DNA from: Dipetalonema caudispina
Lineage: Eukaryota; Nematoda; Chromadorea; Rhabditida; Onchocercidae
DNA: 31,401 bases
Reading direction: 5' to 3'
Assembly: GCA_013365325.1 (NCBI GenBank)
Contig: JABVXV010000518.1
Coordinates: forward strand, 1-31,401
Both the position numbers and the translations under genes were made by a program. This document shows positions 1-9,769 of this stretch, piece after piece (position 1 is the first letter of the stretch; the number at the start of each line of letters is the position of its first letter). Under the pieces are notes generated by a model that saw nothing but the letters and a program-made list of their open reading frames with translations, was not told the DNA's origin and did not search any database.

Positions 1-1661
1 ACTTCATTTATGAATATTGTAAGTTTATTGTAGATGAGAGAAGTGAAAACTGTAAATATCAAATTCATAACCACTTGAAACTTTTTCTATTAATGCATTT
101 GTACGACGACTGGAAAAATTAGCTACATCGTTAAGTTTAGCGAAAATTGAGATACATGCCCAAATAATTGTGGTAATTTATGTTTCTTTCCTCATTTTAT
201 CAATCAATCTTATAAATTGTTTAACATAAATCACTTAGCTTACTATCATTCTTGCTTAAATACAGGATTGTAACACAATGTGCTTTATTATCCATGCTTA
301 CGATTGGATTGCAAACAGTGTGCTTCTTGTAGACTACTCCCATTCATATATATTAGGCATCGATCAGCTTCAGATCACTGATTATAGTTAGCACTTTCAA
401 CGCAGGCAATTACATCATAAAATTGATTCTTCTAACTTATCGCAAATTTTCCAAATCATATCATAACATCTATTGGTAGTAATTTCTCTACTACTCAATA
501 GAACATCTATTCAAATATTTTTCTGTGATAAGCGATTAAAAGAACTTCACCGTCTTCAACAAAAATACAAATTTCTACTACAAAAAAAAAAATCTTTCAT
601 GACGTAAAATATTTGTAGACTGAAAGAATTAGCGCAACTTATCCGAAAGTATCTGACTTGGAATCTGTTCTATCATTGCCTTTACAATTAAATTAGCTGT
701 AATTGAAATTATTTCCTGTTTAAAGATTTCTAAGAAAAAAAAAAAAAAAAAAAAGATTCGTTTAGTTTCAAACGTTTGTACGATGCTCCTGTTATCATCA
801 TATGACCTCTAAGTAAGTGTCCATTTGATGCTTTCTTCTTGAATTATTTTATTCCGAAGCTGCATAGAATGTAAAAATCGAATTGCTTAGTTTTTTCTGC
901 TTCATGCGAGTTCAAACTATTATTGGTAAAGATAGAATTGCAAAACATCAATAATTGCTGAAGTTAACATGATTGATCTGATTTTGGATATGATCAACAA
1001 AAGTAATAATTCATTATCGTAATGCAAATTTTTATGCAGTTTATAATATTGAAATCATCATTTTCATATCATACTATGGTTACAACTGTTGTTCGGGTAG
1101 TGATGCTGCATTATCATATCACTTAGAATTTCACTTTGTGATAAGTTTTACATTTGAAAATTCGAAATATTCCAACAAATATCTCCTATTCGTTTTATAT
1201 TTGCCTTCATAATAATAGTTAAAAAATTTGAATTTGAAACGACTAACCGAAGCTTTTTAAAATTTCTTTTAAATCGAGCTCATATTATTCAAGTAGAAAA
1301 GCTTTATTTTTTCTTAAAATTTTACAATTTTTCTTTCATCTGTATCATACCATAACATACTTACATTTACCTTTATTCTGAATGGTGTAATTAGATTAAT
1401 TTATGCTTTTCAATAAAATGCTACAGAAATAGTATGAACAATTTTTTATAGCTCTGTTTTCAAAAAAAAAAAAAAAACAAAGGAAAAAAATAAAAAATCC
1501 AAATTATGTTTATTACAAATTTGCGGACAAATTTCTTTTTTTCCAACTTTATAAATTACCAAATTATATCAAAAAAAAGTAAATAAATAAATAAAGAAAA
1601 TTGAAATATAATGAAAAAGAAGCTGATGTTTTTATATTCTCATTAATTACAATTCAATGAG

Positions 1662-1693
<32 letters not shown>

Positions 1694-1977
1694 GTTTTAC
1701 CGAAATATTTCTATCAATAATTTTTAGCTATTTATAATATGCAACTTCTTCTTTTTTTTCCCTCAAATGTTTTTCTTTTTAATTTAACAATTACTGATCA
1801 AATATATTGCTGAAATGATGTTATTTTTCAAGCATTAAATTTTTTACCAAATTTTAAATTTTTTTCCAAATTTTATATAATTTGTTCATACTTTCAATGA
1901 TATAATGAGATCAATAAAAATGCAAAAGAAATGATTTGAATGATAATGTAAGCATATCGAAATTTACAATGATTTAT
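1..1977. other. 3' flank of the transporter gene; no supported gene
   Basis: This AT-rich stretch lies downstream of the minus-strand transporter stop codon. It holds homopolymer runs, including A18-19 near 736-754 and T29 at 1665-1693. On the minus strand a canonical AATAAA (TTTATT on the plus strand at 1509-1514) lies about 465 nt after the stop and is a plausible but unproven poly(A) signal. Short open stretches at 72-230 and 266-390 look slightly more complex than their surroundings, but they match no family I recognise and are not annotated as exons. Confidence 0.5.
1665..1693. repeat. Poly(T) run of 29
   Basis: Uninterrupted homopolymer downstream of the transporter gene. Length may be imprecise in raw data. 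Confidence 0.9.
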
Positions 1978-2142
1978 CTACAAATGGATAGTATTATTGG
2001 TGGCCATTGTCGTAGCTTCATCATTATTAGGCGCATTGCTACTGGTATGGGTCATTGGTACGTCACGTATCAATGCTAATGGCGCTATTGATAATGTCCG
2101 AGAGCAATCAGTTTGCTGTGGTTTTATCGAAAATTTCCAACG
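1978..2142 (-). CDS. mod-5: mod-5 exon 13: cytoplasmic C-terminal tail and stop
   Basis: Codes residues 649-702 and TAG. It starts [10 protein letters not shown], which continues KGTLKQ as the usual basic post-TM12 motif of SLC6 proteins. The polar Ser/Thr/Asn-rich tail ends NNTIHL. The acceptor is AATTTAG and phase 0 matches exon 12. The opposite strand of this exon has an open, hydrophobic-looking frame that I regard as a shadow. Confidence 0.82.
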   Translation of the reverse strand, partial: RWKFSIKPQQTDCSRTLSIAPLALIRDVPMTHTSSNAPNNDEATTMATNNTIHL

Positions 2143-3540
2143 CTAAATTATTTCCAATTATAATTTTAGAATGTATGAATGTAAAATTTTAATAAATTTA
2201 TTTAATTAATAACATTTAAAAGTAAGTATTTAAGTGGAAGTTTTAAGTTAAAAATTATTGATTAAATTAGGCTATAGTAATTTCCAGAAACTAATCTCAA
2301 ATTTAATATCATATACTAAAATTTAAGCTCAAAATTTTAATTCCAATCTATAGCCTGTTGGCTTATTTTCCGGTTCAGATAAATTTAATTAATTCGTGAA
2401 TAACATTTTTTGTTTTACTTTAACCTTTCAGGAATATGTTAAACCATATTTAGCAATATTTCTTGTGATAATACTATTCTAAGGCAATGTAAAATGTCCA
2501 TCTGACATCAATTTTTTGAATACAATTTAAAATTTTTAATAAAAATATGTAAAATTTCTGAATTTTTACTTGTTTTAAGGTTCCTTTAGCAACACACAGA
2601 TAATAGATTGCAAAAATTGGAATGCTAAGAATCGATGTTAGACGTAGAAACCACCCAAGGTAAACACTCCATTGCGGATATTTATACGATCCAATGGTCA
2701 TCGGTTCCAATGATGTTTTATAGATAGTCAACAAGAATATCGTCTTAAAAAAAGAAAAAAAAAGGAAAAAGTGTTATTTTTAAAATCATTAATTTATTGC
2801 ATAATACAATTTATGAATATTATAAAATTATTTTTGGATAATAACAATAATTCTTACTAAAAATCAAAGTGAAAAAAATACTTATTAATTAACTTTTTTT
2901 GGTCATTTAAAAAAAAAAAAAAAACATGAAAAAAAAGAAAAAGCTTACAGTCATAATGATTGGACAACATGTCCAACAAAATCTCCAATATAATCCTGGA
3001 TAAAAGCCAAGCATTTGTCGAATATCTTCGCTAAATTGTCGTGTACCATAAAACCAACAAACGGCAACCATTTCACACATTACAATAAATAATACCGATA
3101 ATGATACACCGTATTCATCAAGGAATGGTATGACATATTTACCACCCTAAAATGAATAATTTTACCCAGCAAATAAATGATTAATTTATTATGGATAGAT
3201 TAATTTAAATAATTTATGGAAAAGTTTATACTTTTTAAAATCAACAATAACACAATTATTATTACTATATTCAAGTATTACTGCTTATTTTTTTATAACT
3301 ATTAGAATTGTTATATTAAAAAATTTTATAATTTTTATAAATTTTATAGCATCTTTATCATATTTTGAATAATTATTAGCAAAAAATTTGATTAGATAAT
3401 GCTTACATAAGTAACCGTTGGAAGACTACCAAAATAATAGGCAATAATTACGACACCAACAAATAATTCACGTCTTCGTGCTAACAATTCTGGATATTCA
3501 TCACAAAATCCCGTAATTAATGCTTCAATTCCACTGAACT

Positions 3541-3571
<31 letters not shown>

Positions 3572-5921
3572 TCATTAAAAGGTGAAAATTTGCAAAAAAA
3601 TTCTTCTAGAAAAAATAAAAAAAAAACTTTTTTTAATTTTAAAACATAAAAAATTTTTTAAAATTCCTTTTTTTTCCAAAAGAAAACTAAGAAAAGAACT
3701 TTATCATATAAATAACGAATAATTCCACTATTAAACGATTAATCATCTCTAATTACTAATAAAACATAAACAAAATATGTTGTAATAATACTTACCGTAC
3801 TATCAATGCCAAGTGTTATTAACATGACAAAAAATACGAAAGACCAACAATTTGCATATGACATTGTCGCAATTGCTTGCGGATAGACGATAAATATAAT
3901 ATTTGCATCATTATCGCCTACTACTTCACTAACCGGTAAATTTGTTATGGTTGACATGTAACCAAGTGTTGCAAATATCACAAAACCAGCAAAAAATGAT
4001 GTACCACAATTAATAAACGATGTTATCAATGCATCCCTGTATGTATTAATTAATGATACATATATATAAATGATATTTTAAAATTAAATGCATTTATAGA
4101 TATAAAATTAAAGTATTAATTAATAATAAATTTAGAATAGTATTGAAATTACATTTGTATATCTTATAAATTGTGCATTTTTTTTTCTTTTTTTTTTTAA
4201 ATACTTATCATTACAAATTAAATTATATTTGTAATTTTTTTTTTAAAGAAGAAAAATTTTTTTCTATTTTCAAATAATTTTATGAAAATTTTTTAGAAGA
4301 AGTAGGAAAAACATACCGATAACAATTATTATGAAAATCATTGTAACTACTTAATGCAAGTAATACACCAAATCCAGGACCAAGTGAAAAAAAAATTTGC
4401 GTAGCAGCTGCTGTCCAAACATCGATATCAAAAAGCATTTTAAAATTTGGCATCAAATAATAATAAATTCCAATTGATGCACCAGGTAAAGTGATTCCAC
4501 GTATGAATAGCACTGATAAGATTATGTATGGAGCTGTAGCTGTTATCCATACATACTAAAAATTAAATTTAAAAAAAAAAAAAAAAGAAATCTTTTTTAT
4601 ATATTTTGTTGAAATTGTTGTATCAAATTTTTGAAATTAATTTAAGCTATGTAATAGAATTGTTTAATCGAAAAGTACTAATGTGTAAAATTCTGTAGCT
4701 TTTAACAAATACATATTGATCGATCAACAATAAGCTTATCATTTCATTATCTCGAAAACTCATTAATCTATTCCGAAGATACTGATATTTTAGGTTATCT
4801 CAGGCAATCTACAATATAAAGCATCTTTTCAGGAATGCATATCAATTCATCTGGGAGTTTCCTACATGTTTTAAAATTTTGATTGAGCTATATATGAACA
4901 AAAAAAAAAAAAAAATCAATCAATAAACTTATTACTAAATAATAGAACTATTCTCTATATGCAATTTGAATCATAAATTATCTAAGATATAATATTACTC
5001 AGGATTTGTAATTCCTATTAATATTTTTCATTGTAGCAGAAGTATTTGATGGAAACATACAAATAAAACATACTTTCCCGGTACTTCGCGGTCCTTTCCA
5101 GAGCGCAAAATAGACAAGAATAAATACAATGGTAAGGCATAAGGCCAATGATGGCTTTATATTACCGAGATCATCGAAACCATGAGAATAATTTTCTTCC
5201 AATACGTTGAATCTGGGGAAAGAAACATTTTTTTTACTTCTTAATAATAATTAACGAATTTTTTTTTTTTTTTTTAAATGATATAACCAAAAAATGATAT
5301 GATCGAATCGTAGATGAACCTGTTAGAAAATTCATTATAATTATCATGAGCTAATTATTAGTTAAACTTCTAATTACCATCCTATCTTAGCCTAATTAAA
5401 CGTAAGCTAACATTTTATTAGTTTAGATGCTTGAAATTTCTATAAATTCCTTTCTACAAAAAAGTTCTATTTTAAAATTATTCAATCATTGCAAACTATG
5501 AAGTATGTTGAATTTCATTCATTTTACTCCTGTAAAATTAAAATTCAAAATATAAAATTTAAAACATTTAAAAAACCAAATGAGAGCAATGAAGAGTAAA
5601 TTTAATTTTTGAAAACAAAAAAAAAAAAAAAAAAATAATGAAAATATTTTGAAACTGACAAAATTTTTTTAATAGAATCGTTACAAAATATAATTTTAAT
5701 TGAAACCAACAAGAAGAATTCCTCAGATGGTGTTCGTAATTTTCTATTCAAATTGTTGCTTTGATTAGTTGCAATGATATCATTTGAATCATTTAGATTA
5801 ATTGCACATAATGGTGTATTCCATGGATTATTACAACTTTTCCATGGTACTTCCGACTGCAAAATGATACCACAATAATAATTGGAATAAAATGAGACAA
5901 AATAATTAATAGCAATAATGA

Positions 5922-5982
<61 letters not shown>

Positions 5983-8521
5983 AGCAAACTTAACAAAAAT
6001 AAAATGATAAAGTAATATTGATTACTTTTAAATGTGTAAAAAAACTTAATAAAAATAAAAATAAAATGATAAAGTTATATTGATTACTTTTAAATGTGTA
6101 AAAAAACTTAATAAAAATAAAAATAAAATGATAAAGTAATATTGATTACTTTTAAATGTGTAAAAAAAAAAAAAAAATAAAATTGCTCATCTAATTTTTT
6201 TTTTTTTCTTTTTACTTCATAACAACAAATGATAATATTATTAATTGGCACATTTTATTGCATTAAAAGAAAGCATATTTAATTTATTTCCTAAAATTTA
6301 CGCACGAAAGCACAGCATAATTAATACATTATTACTTAAATACTTTAAAAATGTCTCATTTTATTTGTTATTCGTTTTAAAATACAAATTTTTAAAATTT
6401 GATAACAATTATTCTGAAAAAAATTTTTTTTTTACCTGTAAAGAATTGAATAAAAAGTATATTGCATGTGCAATAATAGCATTATAGAAACATGCAATAA
6501 ATGTACATATAAAACATATGCCATAACCGATACCTGTGATAATAATTCATTTTTATTTTTAATTAATTTCAATTCAATCAAATTAAGATAGATGATATTA
6601 ATTGGAATTACTTTGCTAATTAAGAAATGCTTTTTACTTCGAAAATTATAATTAATTACTAATTTAGCAAAAATTTGATATTTCGTTGAAAATTTAAAAT
6701 TTTACAATTGTAACGATAATATATTAATGGTTGCATAAATGATAATATTTTGTTTGCATAAAATTAACGAAATAATTTTACCTTTGAATATTGGGCAAAT
6801 TTTTTTCCAAATACTTATACAGCCAGTACGATGAAATTGTCCAAGGACTAATTCCATGTAAAACACAGGTAAACCACCGATAAAAAGCATAATCAAATAT
6901 GGTATTAGAAATGCGCCTAAAATAATTTGCGCTAATTGTTTGATTGTTTGATTGATCGATAGTAATAAGTTGTTTAAATTTTACTGTTATTAAATTTCAT
7001 GTTAACCTTTAACACTTTTACTTCATTTAATGTTAAATTATGAAAGATTTATCAAATATTTGATTGATATACTGAACATCTTTATATAACAAGCAATTAA
7101 ATCTTTCTATTATTTCAAATTTTAATATGCTTTTTTGTATGAATTCTTCCCAATCATTTTAATTTCAACAGATTCATATGGAAAATTATCGATGAATTCG
7201 CTTGAATTTGAATAATTTGTAGTTTTACTTGCGGATCTGCGTGAAATTGAATGACTTTTTCAAAATTCAAAAAAAAAAAAGTGTAATACAAAAAATAAAA
7301 GACCACTTTTTAATATCCTTAAAAATTTTAATCTTTCCATTTATCGGCCACCTGTAAATAATATTTAATCGCTTATGCAAAAAATTATTCATACAAAACT
7401 TCAACCTATGAAGAGTGAGAGACAAAGAGAAAGAGAGAGAGAGGGGAAAAAGAAAGAATAATTATTGGTACCTCCGCCATATTTGTAACATGTTGATGGA
7501 AATCGCCATATATTACCAAGATCAACTGCATAACCAATCACTGCTAGTAAAAATTCCACTTTGTTGGCCCATTTGTCGCGTAGTATTGATACGGATATTG
7601 CTCGAGGTTTCTGATGTAAAGGTGATGAAATTGTTGCTGAAATTTGCGTTTATATCGTTGAGATGAAAAAGACTGAAGATGTACCACATTTTATGGATGT
7701 AAAAATGATATTTCTTCAAAAATAATTTTTGACGAATTTTCAGTGAACTATAATTTGATAATTCTAGCGAAAAGTATTATTTAACAAAAAGCAACATCAA
7801 TTATTAGCTTTATAATTGTTTCTATTAACGGCAATAGAAAAAAAGTTATCATTGATGAAATTTTACGTATAATTTTTTCTCCATTAAAAAATAATTTATA
7901 ATTATAAATTCATTAAATTACAAATTAGATAAACTTAAATTGAAATTATCTATGGTAAACCTGTATCAATCGTATCCGCTGTTATAGCATCTACATGTGG
8001 TGCAGTAGATATCTTTGTCATTTTTTTAGTACTATCAGAATGATGTTGTTGATTAATTGGAAAGCAATTTGTTGCTGAAAAAAAAAAAACAAGAAATTTT
8101 ACGAAATAATTCTATTTCATTGATTGTAAATAGAATTCCAAATATTTCGCTCTTTTAAAAAAAAAAAAGAAAAAAAAAGGAAATTTCTTATTCTTAATTA
8201 TTAGCAGAAAAAAAATTAAAATAAATATGTTTACGAAATATAAATTACTCTTCATCTAATATATATTAAAAATTTCTTCCCAAACTTTTGTTTATTGAAG
8301 TAATTATTTAACTAATTTTATTTATTTATTATTATTATTTTCTTCTTGTTTCCCTCACATTTTGCTTCATTTAATACTGCTTTTAATGGATGAATATGAG
8401 TATTCAGGAGATGAGGTATTGCTTGTGTAGTTGTTGGTGTAATTGTTGTTGTTGACAGCGGTGACGATGACGATGGTATTATTGCTGTTGTTGTTGTTGT
8501 TGTTGTGCCATATTCGGTCAT
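1978..8521 (-). CDS. mod-5: Sodium/chloride-dependent serotonin transporter (SLC6, SERT/MOD-5-like), complete, 13 exons
   Basis: SLC6 monoamine symporter, predicted in the plasma membrane of serotonergic or serotonin-absorbing cells, where it returns serotonin to the cytoplasm with Na+ and Cl-. Joined exons on the minus strand are 8521-8359, 8074-7961, 7636-7472, 6916-6782, 6533-6436, 5856-5711, 5212-5074, 4555-4317, 4036-3796, 3538-3407, 3146-2949, 2743-2570 and 2142-1978. They give 2109 nt, 702 residues plus TAG, with phase kept at every GT..AG junction. Order: Thr-rich cytoplasmic N-terminus (1-110), TM1 with [12 protein letters not shown] (Asp131 equals human SERT Asp98), TM2-3, extracellular loop 2 with Cys233/Cys242, TM4-12, and a polar cytoplasmic tail from about residue 649. 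[15 protein letters not shown] and [10 protein letters not shown] favour SERT over the dopamine transporter. An in-frame stop sits just upstream of the ATG. The gene diverges from the Rac-GEF gene to the right. DAT-1 or another SLC6 amine transporter is the main alternative but fits less well. Confidence 0.88.
2143..2569 (-). other. mod-5: mod-5 intron 12
   Basis: A 427-nt AT-rich intron separating the TM12 exon from the C-terminal tail exon. Nothing else recognised. Confidence 0.7.
2570..2743 (-). CDS. mod-5: mod-5 exon 12: end of TM11 and TM12
   Basis: Codes residues 591-648: [15 protein letters not shown], then [12 protein letters not shown] leading into TM12 and AKGTLKQ at the start of the cytoplasmic tail. 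The acceptor is TTTTTTTAAG rather than CAG. The donor is CAA|GTAAAA. Confidence 0.9.
2949..3146 (-). CDS. mod-5: mod-5 exon 11: TM10 and start of TM11
   Basis: Codes residues 525-590: [31 protein letters not shown] (TM10), [19 protein letters not shown], then the start of TM11. These are strongly SERT/DAT-like motifs. Phase 0 at both ends; the donor is ACT|GTAAGC. Confidence 0.92.
3407..3538 (-). CDS. mod-5: mod-5 exon 10: end of TM8, TM9
   Basis: Codes residues 481-524: [20 protein letters not shown] followed by TM9 ([19 protein letters not shown]), typical of SLC6 amine transporters. The acceptor is a run of 27 T directly followed by AG on the coding strand. Confidence 0.92.
3541..3567. 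repeat. Poly(A) run of 27 abutting mod-5 exon 10 acceptor
   Basis: On the transcript strand this is T27 followed directly by AG, so it serves as the polypyrimidine tract of the exon 10 acceptor. Confidence 0.9.
3796..4036 (-). CDS. mod-5: mod-5 exon 9: TM7, EL4 and TM8 with Na2 site
   Basis: Codes residues 400-480. TM7 ([16 protein letters not shown]) is followed by the EL4 segment ending [10 protein letters not shown], then TM8 ending [10 protein letters not shown]. Asp478 and Ser479 align with SERT Asp437 and Ser438 (Na2 and substrate site). The donor is ACG|GTAAGT, an ideal match. Confidence 0.93.
4317..4555 (-). CDS. mod-5: mod-5 exon 8: TM5-TM6
   Basis: Codes residues 321-399 plus two bases. 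[20 protein letters not shown] forms TM5. [14 protein letters not shown] is the unwound TM6 signature; Phe376, Ser377 and Phe382 align with SERT Phe335, Ser336 and Phe341, the gate and substrate residues. [12 protein letters not shown] follows and is highly conserved. Confidence 0.93.
4556..5073 (-). other. mod-5: mod-5 intron 7
   Basis: A 518-nt AT-rich intron with GT and AG ends in the expected orientation. Nothing else recognised. Confidence 0.7.
5074..5212 (-). CDS. mod-5: mod-5 exon 7: end of loop 2 and TM4
   Basis: Codes residues 274-320. Reads [19 protein letters not shown], then TM4 ([18 protein letters not shown]) and STGK, as in SERT. The acceptor is TTTCCCCAG and the donor GGGAAA|GTATGT. 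Confidence 0.9.
5213..5710 (-). other. mod-5: mod-5 intron 6
   Basis: A 498-nt AT-rich intron with an A21 run near 5615-5635. No further feature seen. Confidence 0.7.
5711..5856 (-). CDS. mod-5: mod-5 exon 6: large extracellular loop 2
   Basis: Codes residues 226-273 plus two bases. Begins [17 protein letters not shown], the SERT-like loop with Cys233 and Cys242 spaced as the conserved disulfide pair. It has candidate N-glycosylation sequons NDS (Asn247) and NQS (Asn256), then TPSEEFF. The donor TTCTT|GTTGGT was chosen over a GT three bases downstream because only this one keeps phase 2 with the next exon. Confidence 0.88.
5925..5980. repeat. Poly(A) run of 56, flanked by GAAGC on both sides
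   Basis: Uninterrupted A56 on the plus strand (T56 in the transcript). The pentamer GAAGC precedes it at 5920-5924 and follows it at 5981-5985. This could be a target-site duplication of a decayed retro-insertion or simply a slippage duplication. The length may be affected by sequencing error. Confidence 0.85.
5990..6167. repeat. 62-bp tandem repeat, about three copies, each with a hairpin
   Basis: Copies begin at about 6001, 6063 and 6125 with the shared core AAAATGATAAAG. Copies 1 and 3 contain AAAGTAAT-ATTG-ATTACTTT, a perfect 8-bp stem with a 4-nt loop. Copy 2 differs by one base in the stem. The copies are nearly identical, implying recent duplication. Confidence 0.9.
6436..6533 (-). 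CDS. mod-5: mod-5 exon 5: TM3
   Basis: Codes residues 193-225, TM3 ([20 protein letters not shown]). Ile205 and Tyr209 align with SERT Ile172 and Tyr176 of the central binding site. Relative to human SERT, the neighbouring positions read Cys202, Phe204, Cys207 and Phe208 instead of Ala, Tyr, Ser and Tyr. The donor is TTACAG|GTAAAA, phase 0. Confidence 0.9.
6782..6916 (-). CDS. mod-5: mod-5 exon 4: TM2 and first cytoplasmic loop
   Basis: Codes residues 148-192 and the first base of codon 193. [20 protein letters not shown] and [13 protein letters not shown] are hallmark SLC6 TM2 and loop sequences. [13 protein letters not shown] closely resembles serotonin transporters. Confidence 0.92.
6917..7471 (-). 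other. mod-5: mod-5 intron 3
   Basis: A 555-nt intron between TM1 and TM2 exons. Near its 5' end it carries a purine-rich tract on the plus strand (7408-7457, AGAGAGAGAGAG core), which is CU-rich in the transcript. No other structure was recognised. Confidence 0.75.
7472..7636 (-). CDS. mod-5: mod-5 exon 3: TM1 with substrate Asp and Na+ ligands
   Basis: Codes residues 93-147. It contains the [14 protein letters not shown] entry and [12 protein letters not shown], the unwound TM1 signature. Tyr128, Asp131 and Asn134 align with human SERT Tyr95, Asp98 and Asn101. Asp131 is the amine-binding carboxylate expected of monoamine transporters; amino-acid-type SLC6 members have Gly here. It ends inside the conserved YGGG motif. 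Confidence 0.92.
7637..7960 (-). other. mod-5: mod-5 intron 2
   Basis: A 324-nt intron with donor GTTTAC and acceptor TTTCAG on the minus strand. Nothing else recognised. Confidence 0.7.
7961..8074 (-). CDS. mod-5: mod-5 exon 2: cytoplasmic N-terminal region
   Basis: Codes residues 55-92 and the first base of codon 93. The segment is polar and His/Thr-rich ([10 protein letters not shown], then [12 protein letters not shown]) with no membrane segment. The acceptor is T-rich, TTTTCAG|CA, and the donor is ACAG|GTTTAC. Phase 1 at both ends fits its neighbours. This region is not conserved across SLC6, so support comes from reading frame and splice signals only. Confidence 0.75.
8359..8521 (-). 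CDS. mod-5: mod-5 exon 1: Thr/Ser-rich N-terminus
   Basis: Codes residues 1-54 and the first base of codon 55, starting MTEYG followed by seven Thr and then further Thr/Ser/Pro runs. The Thr run comes from an ACA/ACC-type triplet repeat (GTT/TTG on the plus strand at 8483-8506). The donor is AAAT|GTGAGG. An in-frame TAA two codons before the ATG supports this start. Confidence 0.8.
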
Positions 8522-8552
8522 TGTTTAGAGTTTTAAGCTGAATGCTAAAAAA
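8522..8552 (-). promoter_or_regulatory. mod-5: Candidate trans-splice acceptor and short 5' UTR of mod-5
   Basis: On the minus strand, TTTTTTAGCATTCAG ends at 8538 and leaves a 16-nt leader before the ATG. This is the usual spacing for spliced-leader addition in nematodes. A normal cis-intron with an upstream noncoding exon is equally compatible. Confidence 0.45.
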
Positions 8553-9742
8553 ATTATTACAATTTAAATCATTATAAATTATTTGTTTTACAAATAATAA
8601 ACTGAAGATGGTAATTAATTAATTGCTTAAAATTTATAAAAATCAAACAAAAAAAAAAAAAAAGCCGGAATTGATGATTTTCTTCTGACCTATATAATAA
8701 TAATGAACAGTCAATAACAGATCAATTTTTACCTATTTTAATTTCTTGGTATTTAAGCGTGAAATTTTTCCTTCATTACCTGCCTTTTTTTATCTTTCAT
8801 TTTTTGTTTTGCTTTTTTTTTTTTTTTTTTTTTTTGGTTATTTAACTGCGCTAAGTATTACAACAGAGTCGAATTAATTTGCGAACAAGTTTAAATTTCA
8901 ACAGAAAAGAAAGACTTGCTGTGACCAACGATTATACAGGAATTGTTTAAAGGACAAAAAATTTCTTACTCTCACCGGTACTTTTTACATTTTCATTAAA
9001 TTCTATTACTATTATTGTCGGTAATGAAAACAGAATGCTTATGATAATAATAATTATGGGAATTATAATTATGACGATTATATTGGTTTAAAAAAGCCAA
9101 TGATGATAATACTAATTCCTCGGTTTAGATCTGGAAAATAAACACTGAATTTGAAATTGTTGATTTAAAATATTTGATAATCAAGCAGTAGTAGGAAATA
9201 ACATTTAAACGATGATTTAGAAGACAACAAAGTTTTATTTTGTAATTATGATCTTAAAAGTTATGAGTAAAATTAAAATTTTCTATTCATGCTATCACTT
9301 TTGTATCGTATTGCAAGTAATGAAAAAAAAAAATAAATAAATATTACTTGAAATCTCAGGGTTAGTACTTTTTCTCAGAACTAGCAAAGATAAAAAGATA
9401 AGTTGAAATTGAAGCTTTTCGGATGCAAAAAGAGATTAATTATGCTAATTATACTTATTTGTTTATTTTTTGCGTTTAAAAATTTAAATTAAATATCAAA
9501 AAAAAAGTATCGTTTTAAATGATTCATAATGTTGTAATTATATTTGGAGTGGCATTAAACATTACTTAAAATTGGTTAATTTTGAAATATTAAATGATTC
9601 GCTTATCAATTTGAAGATTGGAAAACATACCAAAATTGTTTTTATCAGAAATTTTAAATGCAAAGAATATTATGAAGCATTCGCAAAAAAAAAAAAAAAA
9701 AAAAGAAATCAAAATGTCTTAGCAAATTGTTTGGTTTATTAC

Positions 9743-9769
9743 TAACTAAATGATCATATCATTTAGTTA
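9743..9769. repeat. Perfect 12-bp-arm hairpin with 3-nt loop
   Basis: TAACTAAATGAT (9743-9754), loop CAT, then ATCATTTAGTTA (9758-9769), which is its exact reverse complement. It sits in the intergenic region about 1.2 kb upstream of the mod-5 ATG. Confidence 0.85.

Larger units (their letters stand above)
5857..6435 (-). other. mod-5: mod-5 intron 5 with A56 and tandem repeats
   Basis: A 579-nt intron holding an A56 homopolymer (plus strand 5925-5980) and about three 62-bp tandem repeat copies. Both are listed separately. Open frames across the homopolymer and at 6245-6487 are artefacts. Confidence 0.75.

Noticed and set aside
1975..2145. Plus-strand frame encoding a hydrophobic segment and ending in TAA opposite the last transporter exon
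   Set aside because: It has no good acceptor or start, and the minus strand fits mod-5 exon 13 in phase with RWKFSIKPQ after KGTLKQ, so this is an antisense shadow.
5793..5996. Poly-Phe open frame
   Set aside because: Translation of the T56 (A56) homopolymer.
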